Below, piece by piece: positions 22,984 through 35,481 of a stretch of 64,000 nucleotides of DNA. The first letter of the stretch is position 1. Each line of letters starts with the position of its first letter. The notes below the pieces were generated by a model. The model was given only the letters and a program-made list of their open reading frames with translations. It made no database searches and was not told the DNA's origin. A program made the position numbers and the translations under genes. This DNA is from Watersipora subatra (Eukaryota; Bryozoa; Gymnolaemata; Cheilostomatida; Watersiporidae), in the NCBI RefSeq assembly GCF_963576615.1, contig NC_088711.1, positions 40,358,621 through 40,422,620 on the forward strand, read 5' to 3'.

Positions 22984-25149
22984 ATTGATAAAAGTGAAAG
23001 GGCACCTTTGTATTTGCATCTAGAGCTTTTTTATGTTGTGGTTTGAATTTTTATTGTTCGCTAATTAAAGTATAATTACATTCATAGCAGAAAATGAACT
23101 TTTATTTACCAAATTTACTTTTTGATAGCCACAGTTACAATTATAAAACAACTATTTACCACCTTATATTATATAAGTTGGTAAAATAGCTTTTTATAAA
23201 TAGAGAGCTTTAAAATAGACTGTTGTCATTTATGAGATAAGTTCATATCTAGCAGTTAGCATCCCATTTCTAGATTGGCGTTCAGAGACTAAATAGATGG
23301 GTTGACTGGCCACTTGAGGAGGCGTCATAACCGATCAATGTTACCGAGGCCAATGCGCTACACATGTTAGCCATATTAAAATATTAGTACACATCATGCA
23401 TGCCTTTTAGCACTCTGTACCCGATCTAACCAGGTCCCATAGTATGAGCAGTTGTTTATAGATATTGAAACTTTGACGCAGTGCTTGGCAACTCTCTGCA
23501 TTAATATTATGCCTTTGACCTTTTGCTGGTGATTATACGTCATAATTATTGTAGATTAGCTTACAGACCCCGTTTTAGGAAGTCTTGTGTGCATTTAGCA
23601 AGGGATATACACGATGAAATTAATCCTTTTCTTTATCTTTAAGAACAACATTATACAGATTAATTCCTTTTTATTGACACTGATAAAAAGTTAGGGGTTT
23701 TCATCTTTATAACTAGATAAGCAGCTCATCTTTAGAATATGAAGTTAGCATCAGATTTACTGTATGTGCAAGTGTTTTCATGATATCCATGTTTAGATTG
23801 GTTAGTAAATGTAGTCATTTGATCCAACTTTGATAAGGTTGAAAATTAAATACACTTTGTATGTTTCCAGATATACTGTCTACATTTATAAGGAACTTAA
23901 CAGCACAAATGAACACAACATTCAAGTGTATAGTGAACAACAGAGGTGATCTGTTCAGTGATGAGAAGTTGTCTCACCGGAGGCGGTGCTTATCATCATT
24001 TGAAAATAGCTACAGCCAATAAGCTTATTGGCTTGTTGCTACAAAACAATGAGCTGATTGGCTTGTTGTTAGGGATAAAACTAATGATACAGTGATCTAA
24101 ACTTTTTAAATATTTCATAGGACAAAATGCCTTTGAATTGTAGAGAGCTTTGAAAGTAATTTAATTGACTGATTAATCAATCAACCAATCAAATCTATCT
24201 TAGCTGCTTTGGACCATCTCATAGCAAACGGTTACCCAGTGTTGATCCTTAATCAGAAAAAAAACACTTCTCTTCGAATTTTTATGAACATTAATTCGAG
24301 ACACCTTGCCAAGAACCTGGATTATCAAAAGATAAAAAATGAACAACCATGTAGATGATAAGTATTTGTATCTGTTTCCTCAGAGCTACTCAAATATTTG
24401 TTCATAGATGAATCGTCTGCTCTCATTAAGACTGGTAATAGAAATGCCTCACTTAATCTCATCAAAATGTGATCAGTCAAAGTGTCATTTGCTAGCTCAT
24501 CTTCTGTTACATGCTTGTAAATAGCAACATGCATTTTTTGGGTGTGTTTCTTTCCAATCCTAATTTGAGACAATGAGGAGTACGAGCAACACCCATTTAG
24601 GAATACTAAAATATGCTGAGTACAGAGTAATGAGCTACTGAATAATACAATGCGGAGTGTCTTCCAATCTTCTCTTACTGCAAGTCCTGGCAAAAACACC
24701 CAGAATCTCACTTGCACAAGTTCTAACTTTTTCTAATTTTTACCAAAATAACCCGTAACTCGCACACCCTCTTTAATCAAACTTACTTAATCTAGTTTTG
24801 TACATTTCTTTCAAAATAGTGAATCCTCTTGTTTCACCTTTTTACTCAAACTTCTGATTTTTTATGAGGAATGACTTGTTGTACTCACCCTTGTATATTC
24901 CTAGCTCTCATTTGTCAATCACCTTTGTGGAGGCTGCGAAAAGCATTATATTGCTTAGGATTTTTTATGTAGGCCACCAGCCTTCACCAGAGTAATTGGT
25001 ATAAGTTAATTTATATATAGTAGTTTACAGATTGAATGCAATAAAATAATAGATTTCTTTAAAATTTAGCACTATTATTTTGCAGCTAGACTGCTAGAGC
25101 TATCATGCAGCACAATTTTGCCCATTGCTTATTGTCTACTGTGTTTTGT
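22984..25149. other. Gene-free stretch with a 20-bp perfect palindrome
   Basis: A perfect palindrome AGCCAATAAGCTTATTGGCT lies at 24014-24033, with a second GATTGGCTTGTTG word just after. The 130-codon minus frame at 24325-24717 has no recognisable motif, and I do not call it a gene. Nothing else was recognised. Confidence 0.35.
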
Positions 25150-25545
25150 TTGTATTACTTGTTGCCTAACGCGTGTTGCTTGCTGCCAGTTGCAAGTTGA
25201 TGGCTGCTGGGTGTTGTTTGCTGGTTGCAGACTGCCAGTTGTTGGTTAGCGGTTGTCAGTTGCTGGTTGTCAGTTGTCGGTTGTTGTTTGCTAGTTGCTC
25301 GTTAGTAGTTGCCTGTTTTCAATCGTCGTTGGCCAGTTGTTATATGCTGGGTGCCAGTTGTCAGTTGCTGGTTGTCAGTTGTCGGTTGTCAGTTGCAGTT
25401 GTCTGTTGTTAGTTTCCAGTTGTCAGTTGCTGATTTTTAGTTGCCGGTTGTCTGCTGTTGGTTTTCAGTTGTTAGTTGCTGGTTGTCAGTTGCCGGTTGT
25501 CAGTTGCCGGTTGTCAGTGGGCTGTTTGTCGGTTGCTAGCTATGG
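25150..25545. repeat. Degenerate heptamer array (GTTGYYR)
   Basis: About 390 bp consists of 7-bp steps such as GTTGCTG, GTTGTCA, GTTGTCG and GTTGCCG in irregular order. The heptamer gives Leu/Cys/Ser/Val-rich open frames in several registers, which is typical of a simple repeat rather than a protein. It is not a canonical telomere motif. Confidence 0.8.
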
Positions 25546-25549
25546 TTGC

Positions 25550-26438
25550 CGATTGCTTGCGACATGTCACATTTGTTAGGTTTAAAACATTATCTCACAA
25601 TAGTAACTACTAGCTATTTAAAAACAATAGAACAATTCAACATGATACAAATAACTACAAATATACATTTGAGTTCACCATTTTAACCAAGATGAGTTGT
25701 AAACAGACACAGAATGATTGCTACAAACTCCCTAATGCTTCCTTTAGTCTAACAGACTGGGGGCAGGAAGGGTTAGCTAGTAGTCTTTGTCTCAGACTGT
25801 CTACGGATCCTTACAAGAAGCTTCCCTAGAAGGGAATATAGTACTAGAAACTTAGAAAAATCAATTGTAACCGTAATTGTTGAAAGGGCCTAACATGAGA
25901 GTTTTGCTTTTTGAAATAAGCCTTGGTATGGCGGGATAACTTTTATGGGAACTCATATTTTTTAGCAATACCATATCTACATGTAAAGTGCTGGTCAACT
26001 ATACAGTGTAGTTCTTATTGTACTGTTGTACTTGACCCTTGGAATAAACCGGATGTACTCTATGTTAGCCCCTACTAATCAGAGTTACCTCTGTAAACTT
26101 GGTAGATAACAGACAATGGACAAACACTCACAAGCAAAAAGAGATTGATTTTTAATATAAGAACATTGAGAGTAAACTAAAAAGGTTGCATTTTTAGTTT
26201 TGTTGGCTACACTTTCAGCAAAACTTTCAAATGTTTTGATATTTGGTTAAAAAAAAGGTCATATGTAAGTGAGAAAGTGTATCACTTTATATAGTATATT
26301 ATATATATTATGGTATAATATAATACTAAATAATTTAATATAAGTATAGCATAACGTAATACAATAAAATATAACATGCACATCTACTTCTGCTTTTCGT
26401 TCATCACTATTACAGCAGTTTATTTATTTATACTTGTC
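25550..26438. other. Gene-free AT-rich stretch
   Basis: Includes a TATA-rich low-complexity block at about 26280-26370. No gene recognised. Confidence 0.4.
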
Positions 26439-27198
26439 CCTCCGCTTATAACTCATAGTTTGAGGGAATTTAATAGTTGTTGTCGTTTTAACTTAACAAA
26501 ATATATTTTAGTGGGGAGACAAGGTATGTTTTTGCTCATTGAAGAGAACTTTATGCCCCATGTACCATTGAAAAGCTGAGAATTCACTGATTGTGAATCT
26601 GCAAGTAACTTTTCCGTACCAGTAGCGTATAAAATGCTACAGGAGCGTAAACGGGGTAAAAGGGGGTTTTGTATGCTTTTTCGCTGTAGTGTATATCAAA
26701 ATGTTAGCATACATACCTTAATAACCGTCAATGCAAATCTTCTTTTTTTTACGTGTTATGCCAGAAATGTTGTTGACTTGGTATACCCAAATTTTAAACC
26801 CTATTTCACAGTATGATCAGGGGTTTTTTGGCGATATTCAGGGGCATGTCATATTTTTTTTAACATTTTTGGGTTTGCACATCAGCGATTTCCTTTAAAT
26901 CATAAGTGAGTTTCTGAAGATGATATGCCACAATTATCAATGCGTTCATAATACTAAATTATATCTTTCTGGATTTATTACTTCTGAGAAAATTGACACA
27001 TTTTGTATGTTATGTCTATTTCAGAGTTATCCCCAAATATGTATTATCTATGTTTTTGTGCTATCTGATGCATTCAAGAACCACATCTAGGTCAGTTTAT
27101 AAGACTTGTACAGAGAAATGGCATTTAGCTAATTTATTGATAAAATACAAGAACTAACAGAATAAAACAACTGACTGTTATCCATATAATCATAAAAC
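26439..27198 (+). repeat. Long inverted repeat, left arm
   Basis: This pairs in reverse complement with 35562-36320 along its whole length. Matching words include TTTGCTCATTGAAGAGAACTTTATG, CGTAAACGGGGTAAAAGGGG, ATGATCAGGGGTTTTTTGGC and CCATATAATCATAAAAC. The arms have diverged by many substitutions and indels. The spacer of about 8.4 kb contains one old and one young Gypsy element. Confidence 0.8.
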
Positions 27199-27239
27199 TA
27201 ACAGTAGTAGTTATTTGCTGGGTCATGAACGATCTTGTT

Positions 27240-29900
27240 CCTACATTAGCAGGCTTCGCCTCTTTTATGGGACAGCCGACTCGGTGGTATGTCAAATTCT
27301 TTAAAGCCAGATGGCTCTTTCATCTTCTAGCTAGGATGCAGGTCATCCAAAAAAGAAGGTAAGCCTTTTGCTCTGTGACCCTGTTCAGCTGGTGATAGTC
27401 AACACACAATAAGAATCTTTTATCTTTCTTTTTGACCAACACCACTGGGGAGCTCTTGGCACCTTCAGCTGGCTAAATGGACTTTTTGCTGAGGATTTCT
27501 TGCACCTGGCATTTTGCTCCAGCATCTTCTTTGGTCCGAGTTAATGGAAAGGTTGACATATTGGCCAGAGCTCCTTCTTTGATACTATAGAATGCTCCAC
27601 ATCAGAGGGTCAACCCACATCTCTTTCTCCCATACTAAATGTTGCTTGACAGCTAGTTAACAGTTTTGATAACTGTTCAGTTTGTCCCGGCTTTGTGAAG
27701 TTTTTTTTTGCGCTGCTTAGAACAGGTCATTTAGTTAGGTTGGCACTTCTGCCTCTAGCGCTTTCGCACCCCGAGCCATGAAAACCAAGCTGCAGAGAGG
27801 TGGTTTCTCATTCACCTGGTGGTCCTACATCTCAAATACGTGCCGAACAGTGTTCCAGCTTGGAACATCAGAGGTTTGTCTGTGAGCTTCAGACACTGCG
27901 TAACTATGCTTCTCTTTGGCCCAGGCCAGTTCAAGCTTGAAGTTAGTGAAAGATCCTAACCAAAATTTTATTTACTTCAATGAGCAGTAATTCTGTGTGG
28001 TGACCCAACACAAAACAAACATTTCAGTCGGAGCTGGCACCACTATGTCTCTTACCACCTGCATCTTGCTAAGTAACAGTATCCTTTGCCTAGTCATGTT
28101 CGACGTAAAGGGAGCTCATCAAGAAGAGATTAGCAGAGCAAGGTAAATGCTCATTTTATGCAGTTGTCTGTTGAGCATGCATACACTGTACAGATTTATA
28201 CATTTGCACATGTCAACACTTGCCACCGAAGGAAAGCCGAGGCTGCTGAAAGTCCATAGGACACTAGTGAGCTGTTAGGAATGGTATTAAATATGGGATC
28301 TTTGCTAATGTGGCTCATTACAAAGACCTCCTGGGTCTATATCCTGTAATAAAGAACAAGGAAGTCTTTATTATGGGATACAAAGACCAAGGATATTCTA
28401 ATACAAAATTTGAAAATAGTTGTAATGGCAACTGTATGACACTGTAGAATGGACCAATTTTTCTATCAGCCAGGAGATCGTTGCTATCAGTCGCTCTGAG
28501 TAGGTCTATCGTGCCTCGAGGAAACCTACAAACCTGCTTGCTGAGCATGCTAGTAGTGCATCTGGTGTCAATCCAAAACTGGATAAACTTCTCCTTTAGT
28601 TTGTCTAGAAGGAAGTATATTGTGCAGTGGAATCAGTCTGGAGTCTGTGCTCTGATCGGCTTATCAACGCGCTCGCCATGAGTGGTAAAGTTAACCGAAC
28701 TGGAAAATCAAGCATCTGCCAAGGCAGACCTTTAGTGTGTAGGTTAGGTTCGGTGATGGAGTGTGGTATTGGGCAGCTCTACAGCTTTAAAAGCAGGCTT
28801 CTGGCCAATTGCAGGCCCAGTCTCTCCAGACCAGTGTCGGAGCGCACCTCTTTCAACCAAGCTCAGTGGGGCTAGTTTTTAGACTCTGGTTGTGCTTCCC
28901 CAGTTGAGCTGCAGCTCAAGCATTTGGACTCTAGCTTTTCCAGGCCTCGTAATAAATTTGGGTGGCTATAGCAAGAAATTTCCACATCACATTCTGGGTA
29001 GATATGGCAATAGACCTTTGCATCACCTCTCAATTTTAAGGCCATGACAAAAGGTCGTCGTGTCACATCCTTGTTCTGGGTGGATATGGCAGAGAATCTT
29101 TGCATCGCTTTTCCATAATTCCTTGAAGCCTTCCTCACTAGATTCCAGCCAGGCTCAGCGTGTCCAGCGAGCTTCCTGCAGCACCTTTTTGCGAGGACCT
29201 GAACATTTGGGAGCCTTAGTACAACTAAAGGTCGGTACTAATGTTGCGACCTTTTGCAGTTTCCCCTTTTTCTTTTTACTGGGGAAGTTCTTCCAAATGT
29301 CCTTCTGGCTCCCACAGCCTCAACACAGAAATGGCTGGATTGGCATAGCTTTTTTTAGGTCAGGGGTGTCAAACTCAATTGTACACGGGGCCAAAATTCA
29401 AAACACAATCTAGGTTACGAGTCGAACAGGATAAACACTTATTGAGCACAATAAAACTAAATGTTTTTGGAACATAAATATGGATAAAAATAGACAGGAA
29501 TATTATTCTGAAACAGACTTCAAATTAAATTGACCCGAGAAGCATGCAGCAAGGCAGCTGAAGCGCTGCATTTTGGGATCTATAGTTCTGTGCAGTATTA
29601 TGTAATCAGCGCTTCATATTAATGGGTCATGAATAACAATGATGTAAAATGCTCTTGCGGGCCAGATCTGATTACAAGGTGGGCTGGATGTGGTCCGTGG
29701 GCCAGATGTGGTCAGCGGGTCTTGAGTTTGACACATGTGTTTTTGGCCATGTTGCTCTTCTTGCAGCTGCTGGACCTGCTTTGTCAGCTGGTGCACCAGA
29801 AGTGCAAACTGGCTGATGGTCTGATCCTAGACCACTTCCGTCTACTTGGCTATGTGGCTTGCATGGGCTGAGCCTTCTTCTTAGCAATGATACTGCTGAC
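27240..29900 (-). mobile_element. Ty3/Gypsy fossil, broken, minus strand
   Basis: On the minus strand, in order, there are a Gag-like Gln-rich coiled-coil stretch (about 29800), a zinc-knuckle-like patch (about 29300), an aspartic-protease-like region (about 28590-28400) and a reverse-transcriptase patch with the SPVVLVKKKD and VDYHQLN words (about 27470-27370). No LTRs were recognised and the reading frame is broken many times. The element is old and partial. A hAT-like MITE has inserted between the Gag and zinc-knuckle parts. Confidence 0.65.
29361..29739. mobile_element. hAT-like MITE nested in the Gypsy fossil
   Basis: It starts CAGGGGTGTCAAACTCAA at 29361 and ends in the inverted counterpart TTGAGTTTGACACATGTG at 29739. 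The CAGGGGTGTCAAACTC start is a common hAT-type terminus in animal genomes. Candidate 8-bp target duplications are TTTTAGGT (29353-29360) and TTTTTGGC (29740-29747), six of eight matching. It contains a run of GGGCCAGAT/TGTGGTC words near the right end, as many such elements do. No transposase. Confidence 0.65.
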
Positions 29901-30556
29901 CAGTCATGATGTGACCCTCCTTAGCCCTGAGTCCAGCTATCGTCTGCCACCACACTAGTACTTTTACTCAAAAAACAATTACCAAAAATTTTGTTGATCT
30001 ACAGTTTGTGAAACCTTTATATCTCAATCCGTCTGACACCACTGGTCATCGCGAGAAAGAAGTTATGACAAAAAACAAATATTTTTAAAAAGAAACTTAC
30101 TCAGGGTTGGCTGTAAACATGTTTTCCATTGACTCAAGACAAACTGACAATTGTTTTCTATAGTTCTAGTGCATACATATATAGCTTGAGTGCTAATTAA
30201 TCAACTACTAACTCACCAGAAACGTTTTGTAAGGAACCTACCAAAAGTCGCACCACACCACTTGCGGCCATATGCAACCGATGTGCCATGCGGCATTACA
30301 AGGCTTGTGGTACACAATAAGTTACATGTAAGAAAAAAAACTTTAGAGATAAACATATTCATATCCTACAAAATAGGAGTCTTCCACACTTTTGACAAAG
30401 TCGGTAACAGCAGAGTTCTAGGGGTTATATTTGCATTACTATTTGTATTATCTATAATATAGTATAAAATAGGTACAATAAACGTGTCAAGTAATGGGTC
30501 CCGAGTTGCAACAAGTAACCTGTGATAAAACACATGACCCGGTTTCATTTCGCAAC
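29901..30556. other. Gene-free stretch before the LTR element
   Basis: No coding frame or RNA gene recognised. It lies inside the long inverted repeat, between the old Gypsy fossil and the young LTR element. Confidence 0.35.
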
Positions 30557-30561
30557 CTCTT

Positions 30562-30865
30562 TGTCACAGGTTTTGTAATAATATAAGGGTTTTTGCAGAC
30601 ACCTGTATTATGCCTTATTGGAATCCCATTATCCCTATTGTATAGCTTTGAATGTGTTTTTTATTAGTGTCATTTTTGTGGGCTATTATTACATCCACAT
30701 TGCTGCAATGTTTATATACCTGCTTACAATGGACCATTTGCGGCAGATAATAATGTTTGTACAACGGCTATTTCTGCATGATAAATTCTTGTATCTTGGT
30801 ACTCAATCAGTTATTGTTAGTCAGTCAAGCCTTACAGACAAATATATGCATACGAACCTGCAACA
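30562..30865 (+). repeat. 5' LTR
   Basis: 304 bp, starting TGTCACAGG and ending CCTGCAACA. It appears identical to the 3' LTR over its full length. The short open frame inside it is duplicated in the other LTR and is not a gene. Confidence 0.92.
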
Positions 30866-30924
30866 TGGCGTCGTAGGCAGGATTTAACAAAGAAAATAGA
30901 CTTCACAGAAACTTCACAAACAAA

Positions 30925-33900
30925 ATGAGTTCATTGAAACCACCAGCGGAGCTAGATTTCAGCAGCTCTCAAAAGGCTTGGCCAGACTGGAGGAAGCGTT
31001 TCGAAAGATACAGAAGCGCTTCAGGGCTATGCGAGAGATCAGCACAGAGACAAGTTGACACGCTGATATTTGCCATGGGAGAAGAGGCTGAAGCTATAGC
31101 AGATCAAATCCAGATTAGACCACCTAGAGAAGCAGACGAAGCAGCAGGAATTGAAGCCGAAAATGCAGAAGAAACATTATACCTCAGAACTTTAGAAGGG
31201 TTCGATAATTACTTCAATCCTAGAAGCAACCACTTGCACTACGCTGTTCTCTTTGGGTCACGTCTTCAACTTGCCGGAGAAACCAACGAACAGTTTATTA
31301 GAAACTTACATGAGCTAGCCTCTAAGTGCAGCTGGAATGACGACCAGAGAAATGACATGATGCGCACTCGCTTACTTGCCGGAATGAGAGACAAAGCACT
31401 AGCCCGAGATTTACAGATCAATCCCGACGTTACACTCGAGGAAATCAAGCAACAACTTCGCACTAAGGAAATAATTCTGGAGAACCAAAAAGCGGAAATA
31501 AATGGCGACAAAGCTACTGTACTAACTACCCACGTTCGCTTTCACAAAAGAACATCACATCATTCACATGCCAAAACGCAATCTCACCCAACGACATCAG
31601 GAAGAAACTCGACGACTATAAACAGACACAGTAACAATCCTCAATATATTCATGGATGTAAATACTGCGGATCATCTCACGACCGAGGAAGATGCTCTGC
31701 ATATGGCAAAGAATGCATGAACTGTAAACGCCGGGGACATTTTGCCAAGGTATGCAAATCTAAACAGCAGGGCTCCATCGCATCATCTCACAAGAAACGT
31801 GTAAACGAACTTTCGGTAGCTTCCAAAGAAAGCCTGTGCGACGGAGACGTAAGTGAAACTTTCTACGTGCATGCTGTAGATAGTCCTACTAACCATGCTA
31901 GACCAGTAAGTACTAATCAGTCAGACAATAAGTGGCTAATTAATGTGAAGGTTCATGGCAAGCCTATTGATGTTCAGGTTGACACAGGTGCCCAAGTTAG
32001 TGTGATGCCCAAACAAATGTTTTTAGAGTTAGGCTTGACACGGGTTGTTAGAACTGGAGCTACATTAGTGGGTTTCTCGGGGCGGGCTATACCAGTTGTT
32101 GGCAAGGCTGAGTTGAGTGTTGAAATTCCTGAAAATGGTTTAAGCACAGAAACAACATTCTATATCACTGAGACTAGGGACACAACTCTGCTAGGGTTAC
32201 CTGCTGTCAGAGCACTTGGACTAATACCTAGCATAGCAAAAATTGCGCAAGCTTCCAAGCCTGATGCCATTGCTATTTCTGACATGGTATCAGAGTTTCC
32301 TGCAGTTTTTGAAGGTTTGGGATGTTTTGAGAAACCAGCAAAATTAGAGTTGAAACAAACGGCAGAACCAAAAGCAGTGCCCCCTCGACAAGTGCCTCAC
32401 CACATGCGACAGAAATTAAAAACAGAGCTAACAAAACTTGAGAATTCTGGTGTCATAGTTCGTGATCACGAGCCCTCACAGTGGCTGACACCATTGGTAA
32501 TAGTGAATAAACCGAATGGTAACATCAGAATATGCTTAGACCCACAGTATTTGAATAGCCAATTAATTAGAACTCAATGTTCAATTCCCACCAACACGGA
32601 AATATTTGCCAGGATCTCAGGGTCCAAGTACTTTAGCACTTTAGACGCTAAGCAGGGGTTCCATCAGATACAACTAGATCATGATTCCTCAAAATTGACT
32701 AGCTTTGTCACTCCATTTGGCAAGTATAGATATGTAAGGCTACCCATGGGTGTAAGCAATGCACCTGAGTTATTCCATCAGCGCATGGCAGATGCATTGT
32801 CGGGTCTTGAAGGGGTGGAAATTTACATTGATGACATTCTTGTACATGCTGCAACAGTAGATGAGCACAACGTAAGGCTTAGGAAAGTGCTAGAGAGATG
32901 TATGCGGCTAGGCATTACATTGAATGCAGAAAAATGTGTCTTGTTGAAACAGTCTATTCAATATTTGGGCCACAATCTAACTGCTGAGGGGGTGCGAGCA
33001 TGTAAGTCAAAAGTCGAAGCAGTAAAAAACATGACTGTGCCAGAAGATAAGAAAGCAGTGCAAAGGTTTTTGGGATTTGTTGGCTACTTGTCAAAATTCA
33101 TTCCAAACTTGTCCGAACACACACACCCCTTGAGAGAGATCAGCAAGAAACATGCACAATTCATTTGGGAATCCCCACAATTGAAATCATTCAACCAAAT
33201 CAAAGAGCTCATAAGTGCAGCACCAACACTGGCATTTTATGATGAGTCTAAGCCCATAGTATTGTCAGCAGACAGTTCTTCTCATAGCCTAGGTGCCGTT
33301 CTAATGCAGGACGGGAGGCCAATAGAGTTTGCAGCTAAGTCTTTGACTGATTGTCAGCAGCGATACAGCCAAATTGAAAAAGAGCTTTTGGCTATTGTTT
33401 TTGCTTGCAGCAGGTTCAAATATTATTGTTGGGGACGTGAAAAAGTAGTGGTAGAGACTGACCATCTTCCACTCATTGGATTGCTGAAGAAAGATATCAA
33501 TGGCTTGTCTCCCAGACTTGCTGCTATGCGCCTACAGTTGTTATCGTATCCACTTACTGTCGAGTTAAAGTACAAGCCAGGGGCAGAAATGGTGTTGGCA
33601 GATACTCTGTCTAGAGCTTGCCGTGAGGGCACTGACCTCCATGATGACCTACAGGTTGATCCATTATTGTCTGTTTGTGAAGTAGTAATTAGATCAGCTG
33701 ATGTGATGAGCAAGTATCAACGCGCTACAAGTAGTGACAAGGAATTAGCAGTGGTTAAGCGCTACGTAGAAAATGGATGGCCTACATGCAAGAAAAGTTG
33801 CGCTGCAATGGCAATGCCTTACTGGAACTTGAGACACAACTTGTCTACTCTTGATGGTGTGGTTTTCTATGGTTCAAGGTTGATCATACCTGTTGCATTG

Positions 33901-35067
33901 CGCGACGAGGTTGTGGAGTCATTGCACACAGCTCACCAGGGTACAACAAAAACTGTGCAGCGGGCTTCACAATCAGTGTTTTGGCCTGGTTTGAGACGTA
34001 GGATAGAAGAGAAATGCATGTCATGCAAACCATGTCGCCAGGCTGAGAGGAATGAGAAAAAAGAGCCTTTGATACCATTCTCAGTGCCAGACTATCCATT
34101 CGAGGCAATAGGTATTGACATATTCCACTTGAATGGAGCAGACTATCTGCTAGCTGTTGACTATCTGAGTAAGTGGCCAATAATAAAGCAATTAGCTAGA
34201 AACATGTCAAGCAAAACTGTTATCTTGGCACTGCAACAAATATTTAGTGATTTTGGCACACCTGCGCAAATTGTTTCAGACAATGGGCCACAGTTCAGTT
34301 CTAGGGCATTTTCAGAATTCTGCAAGGGAAATAGCATTGAGCACAAATCCAGTTCACCTCTCCATCCTTCAGGAAATGGGCAAGTGGAGAGAGTAGTAGG
34401 CACAGTGAAAGCTATGATGACTAAATGTCAGGCTGAGGGCAAGAGTTGGTATCCAGGCTTAACTGCACTTAGAAATACTCCTATCAGTGAGGAGTTGCCC
34501 TCTCCAGCTGTGTTGTTGCAAGGCCGTAAGCTGCGCGAAAGAATGCCAGAATCTGTTGATAGTTACAAGGTTATAGGCTATGACTTGGTTGATGTGCGCA
34601 AAAAGTTGGCAGCTCGGCAGTGTCAGTCAAAATACCACCATGATAGGCACAGTGGACCAAGCAAAACAACCATCAAACTAGGCCAGCAGGTTTACTTCAA
34701 AACTGCTCAAGGCAAATGGATCCCAGGGGTAGTTGTAGAGGTGGTAGGTGAGAGATCATACGCAATTGAGGTAGAGGGTGGACAGATATTTCGTAGGAAC
34801 AGGAAGGATATCAGGTTAGGTAGTGTTGAACATCCAACTAAAATATTTAGCAAGTCGCTGCCCAGTGCTGTGCCAGCAGCTGGAACTAAGGTACATGCAC
34901 ACACAACTCCTAGTTCTGTGCCAAATCAGAATGTTAACATTCAAACTCAAGCTTTGCCAGCAGCCCCCTGCACTTTGGAGCCTTCTGGGGTGGTGACAGT
35001 GCCACAATCTAGGTCAGGTCGTACTCTACGGAAACCTGGAAAATTTAAAAACTATATTTTGTATTAA
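30925..35067 (+). CDS. Gag-Pol polyprotein of the Gypsy element
   Basis: A single frame of 1380 residues. In order it has a Gag region (about 1-240), a zinc knuckle CMNCKRRGHFAKVC preceded by a second CKYCGSSHDRGRC finger (about 246-277), aspartic protease with DTGAQVSVMP (about 353), reverse transcriptase with YIDDILVH (about 633), RNase H (about 780-900), integrase HHCC finger (about 1000-1045) and the catalytic D, D, E region (about 1062-1155). No chromodomain was recognised at the C-terminus. Gag and Pol share one frame, as in several metazoan Ty3/Gypsy lineages such as Mag-like ones. The start follows 59 bases after the 5' LTR. It serves the element, not the host. Confidence 0.93.
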   Translation: MSSLKPPAELDFSSSQKAWPDWRKRFERYRSASGLCERSAQRQVDTLIFAMGEEAEAIADQIQIRPPREADEAAGIEAENAEETLYLRTLEGFDNYFNPRSNHLHYAVLFGSRLQLAGETNEQFIRNLHELASKCSWNDDQRNDMMRTRLLAGMRDKALARDLQINPDVTLEEIKQQLRTKEIILENQKAEINGDKATVLTTHVRFHKRTSHHSHAKTQSHPTTSGRNSTTINRHSNNPQYIHGCKYCGSSHDRGRCSAYGKECMNCKRRGHFAKVCKSKQQGSIASSHKKRVNELSVASKESLCDGDVSETFYVHAVDSPTNHARPVSTNQSDNKWLINVKVHGKPIDVQVDTGAQVSVMPKQMFLELGLTRVVRTGATLVGFSGRAIPVVGKAELSVEIPENGLSTETTFYITETRDTTLLGLPAVRALGLIPSIAKIAQASKPDAIAISDMVSEFPAVFEGLGCFEKPAKLELKQTAEPKAVPPRQVPHHMRQKLKTELTKLENSGVIVRDHEPSQWLTPLVIVNKPNGNIRICLDPQYLNSQLIRTQCSIPTNTEIFARISGSKYFSTLDAKQGFHQIQLDHDSSKLTSFVTPFGKYRYVRLPMGVSNAPELFHQRMADALSGLEGVEIYIDDILVHAATVDEHNVRLRKVLERCMRLGITLNAEKCVLLKQSIQYLGHNLTAEGVRACKSKVEAVKNMTVPEDKKAVQRFLGFVGYLSKFIPNLSEHTHPLREISKKHAQFIWESPQLKSFNQIKELISAAPTLAFYDESKPIVLSADSSSHSLGAVLMQDGRPIEFAAKSLTDCQQRYSQIEKELLAIVFACSRFKYYCWGREKVVVETDHLPLIGLLKKDINGLSPRLAAMRLQLLSYPLTVELKYKPGAEMVLADTLSRACREGTDLHDDLQVDPLLSVCEVVIRSADVMSKYQRATSSDKELAVVKRYVENGWPTCKKSCAAMAMPYWNLRHNLSTLDGVVFYGSRLIIPVALRDEVVESLHTAHQGTTKTVQRASQSVFWPGLRRRIEEKCMSCKPCRQAERNEKKEPLIPFSVPDYPFEAIGIDIFHLNGADYLLAVDYLSKWPIIKQLARNMSSKTVILALQQIFSDFGTPAQIVSDNGPQFSSRAFSEFCKGNSIEHKSSSPLHPSGNGQVERVVGTVKAMMTKCQAEGKSWYPGLTALRNTPISEELPSPAVLLQGRKLRERMPESVDSYKVIGYDLVDVRKKLAARQCQSKYHHDRHSGPSKTTIKLGQQVYFKTAQGKWIPGVVVEVVGERSYAIEVEGGQIFRRNRKDIRLGSVEHPTKIFSKSLPSAVPAAGTKVHAHTTPSSVPNQNVNIQTQALPAAPCTLEPSGVVTVPQSRSGRTLRKPGKFKNYILY

Positions 35068-35177
35068 AATGGGCTGCCTGCTTGTCGTATGAACCTCTAA
35101 ATAGCTTGCTATATGTGTATTAGTAATCACGCATATTATAACCATTGCTTCACTGCTTGAATTTATGGGAAAGGAGG

Positions 35178-35481
35178 TGTCACAGGTTTTGTAATAATAT
35201 AAGGGTTTTTGCAGACACCTGTATTATGCCTTATTGGAATCCCATTATCCCTATTGTATAGCTTTGAATGTGTTTTTTATTAGTGTCATTTTTGTGGGCT
35301 ATTATTACATCCACATTGCTGCAATGTTTATATACCTGCTTACAATGGACCATTTGCGGCAGATAATAATGTTTGTACAACGGCTATTTCTGCATGATAA
35401 ATTCTTGTATCTTGGTACTCAATCAGTTATTGTTAGTCAGTCAAGCCTTACAGACAAATATATGCATACGAACCTGCAACA
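35178..35481 (+). repeat. 3' LTR
   Basis: 304 bp matching the 5' LTR without a difference that I can see. Preceded by a purine-rich tract and followed by the CTCTT target duplication. Confidence 0.92.

Noticed and set aside
24325-24717. A 130-codon minus-strand frame
   Set aside because: No recognisable motif, no splice or promoter context and no repeat partner. It could be an exon, but I cannot support it.
25173-25579. Cys/Leu-rich proteins in the heptamer array
   Set aside because: They arise from translating a G/T-rich heptamer in several frames.
27240-29900. Host protease or zinc-finger genes on the minus strand
   Set aside because: The protease-like, zinc-knuckle and reverse-transcriptase patches lie in Gypsy order on one strand, so one broken fossil explains them.
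30618-30887. An 89-codon frame, repeated at 35234-35500
   Set aside because: It lies inside the two LTRs and is duplicated with them; not a gene.
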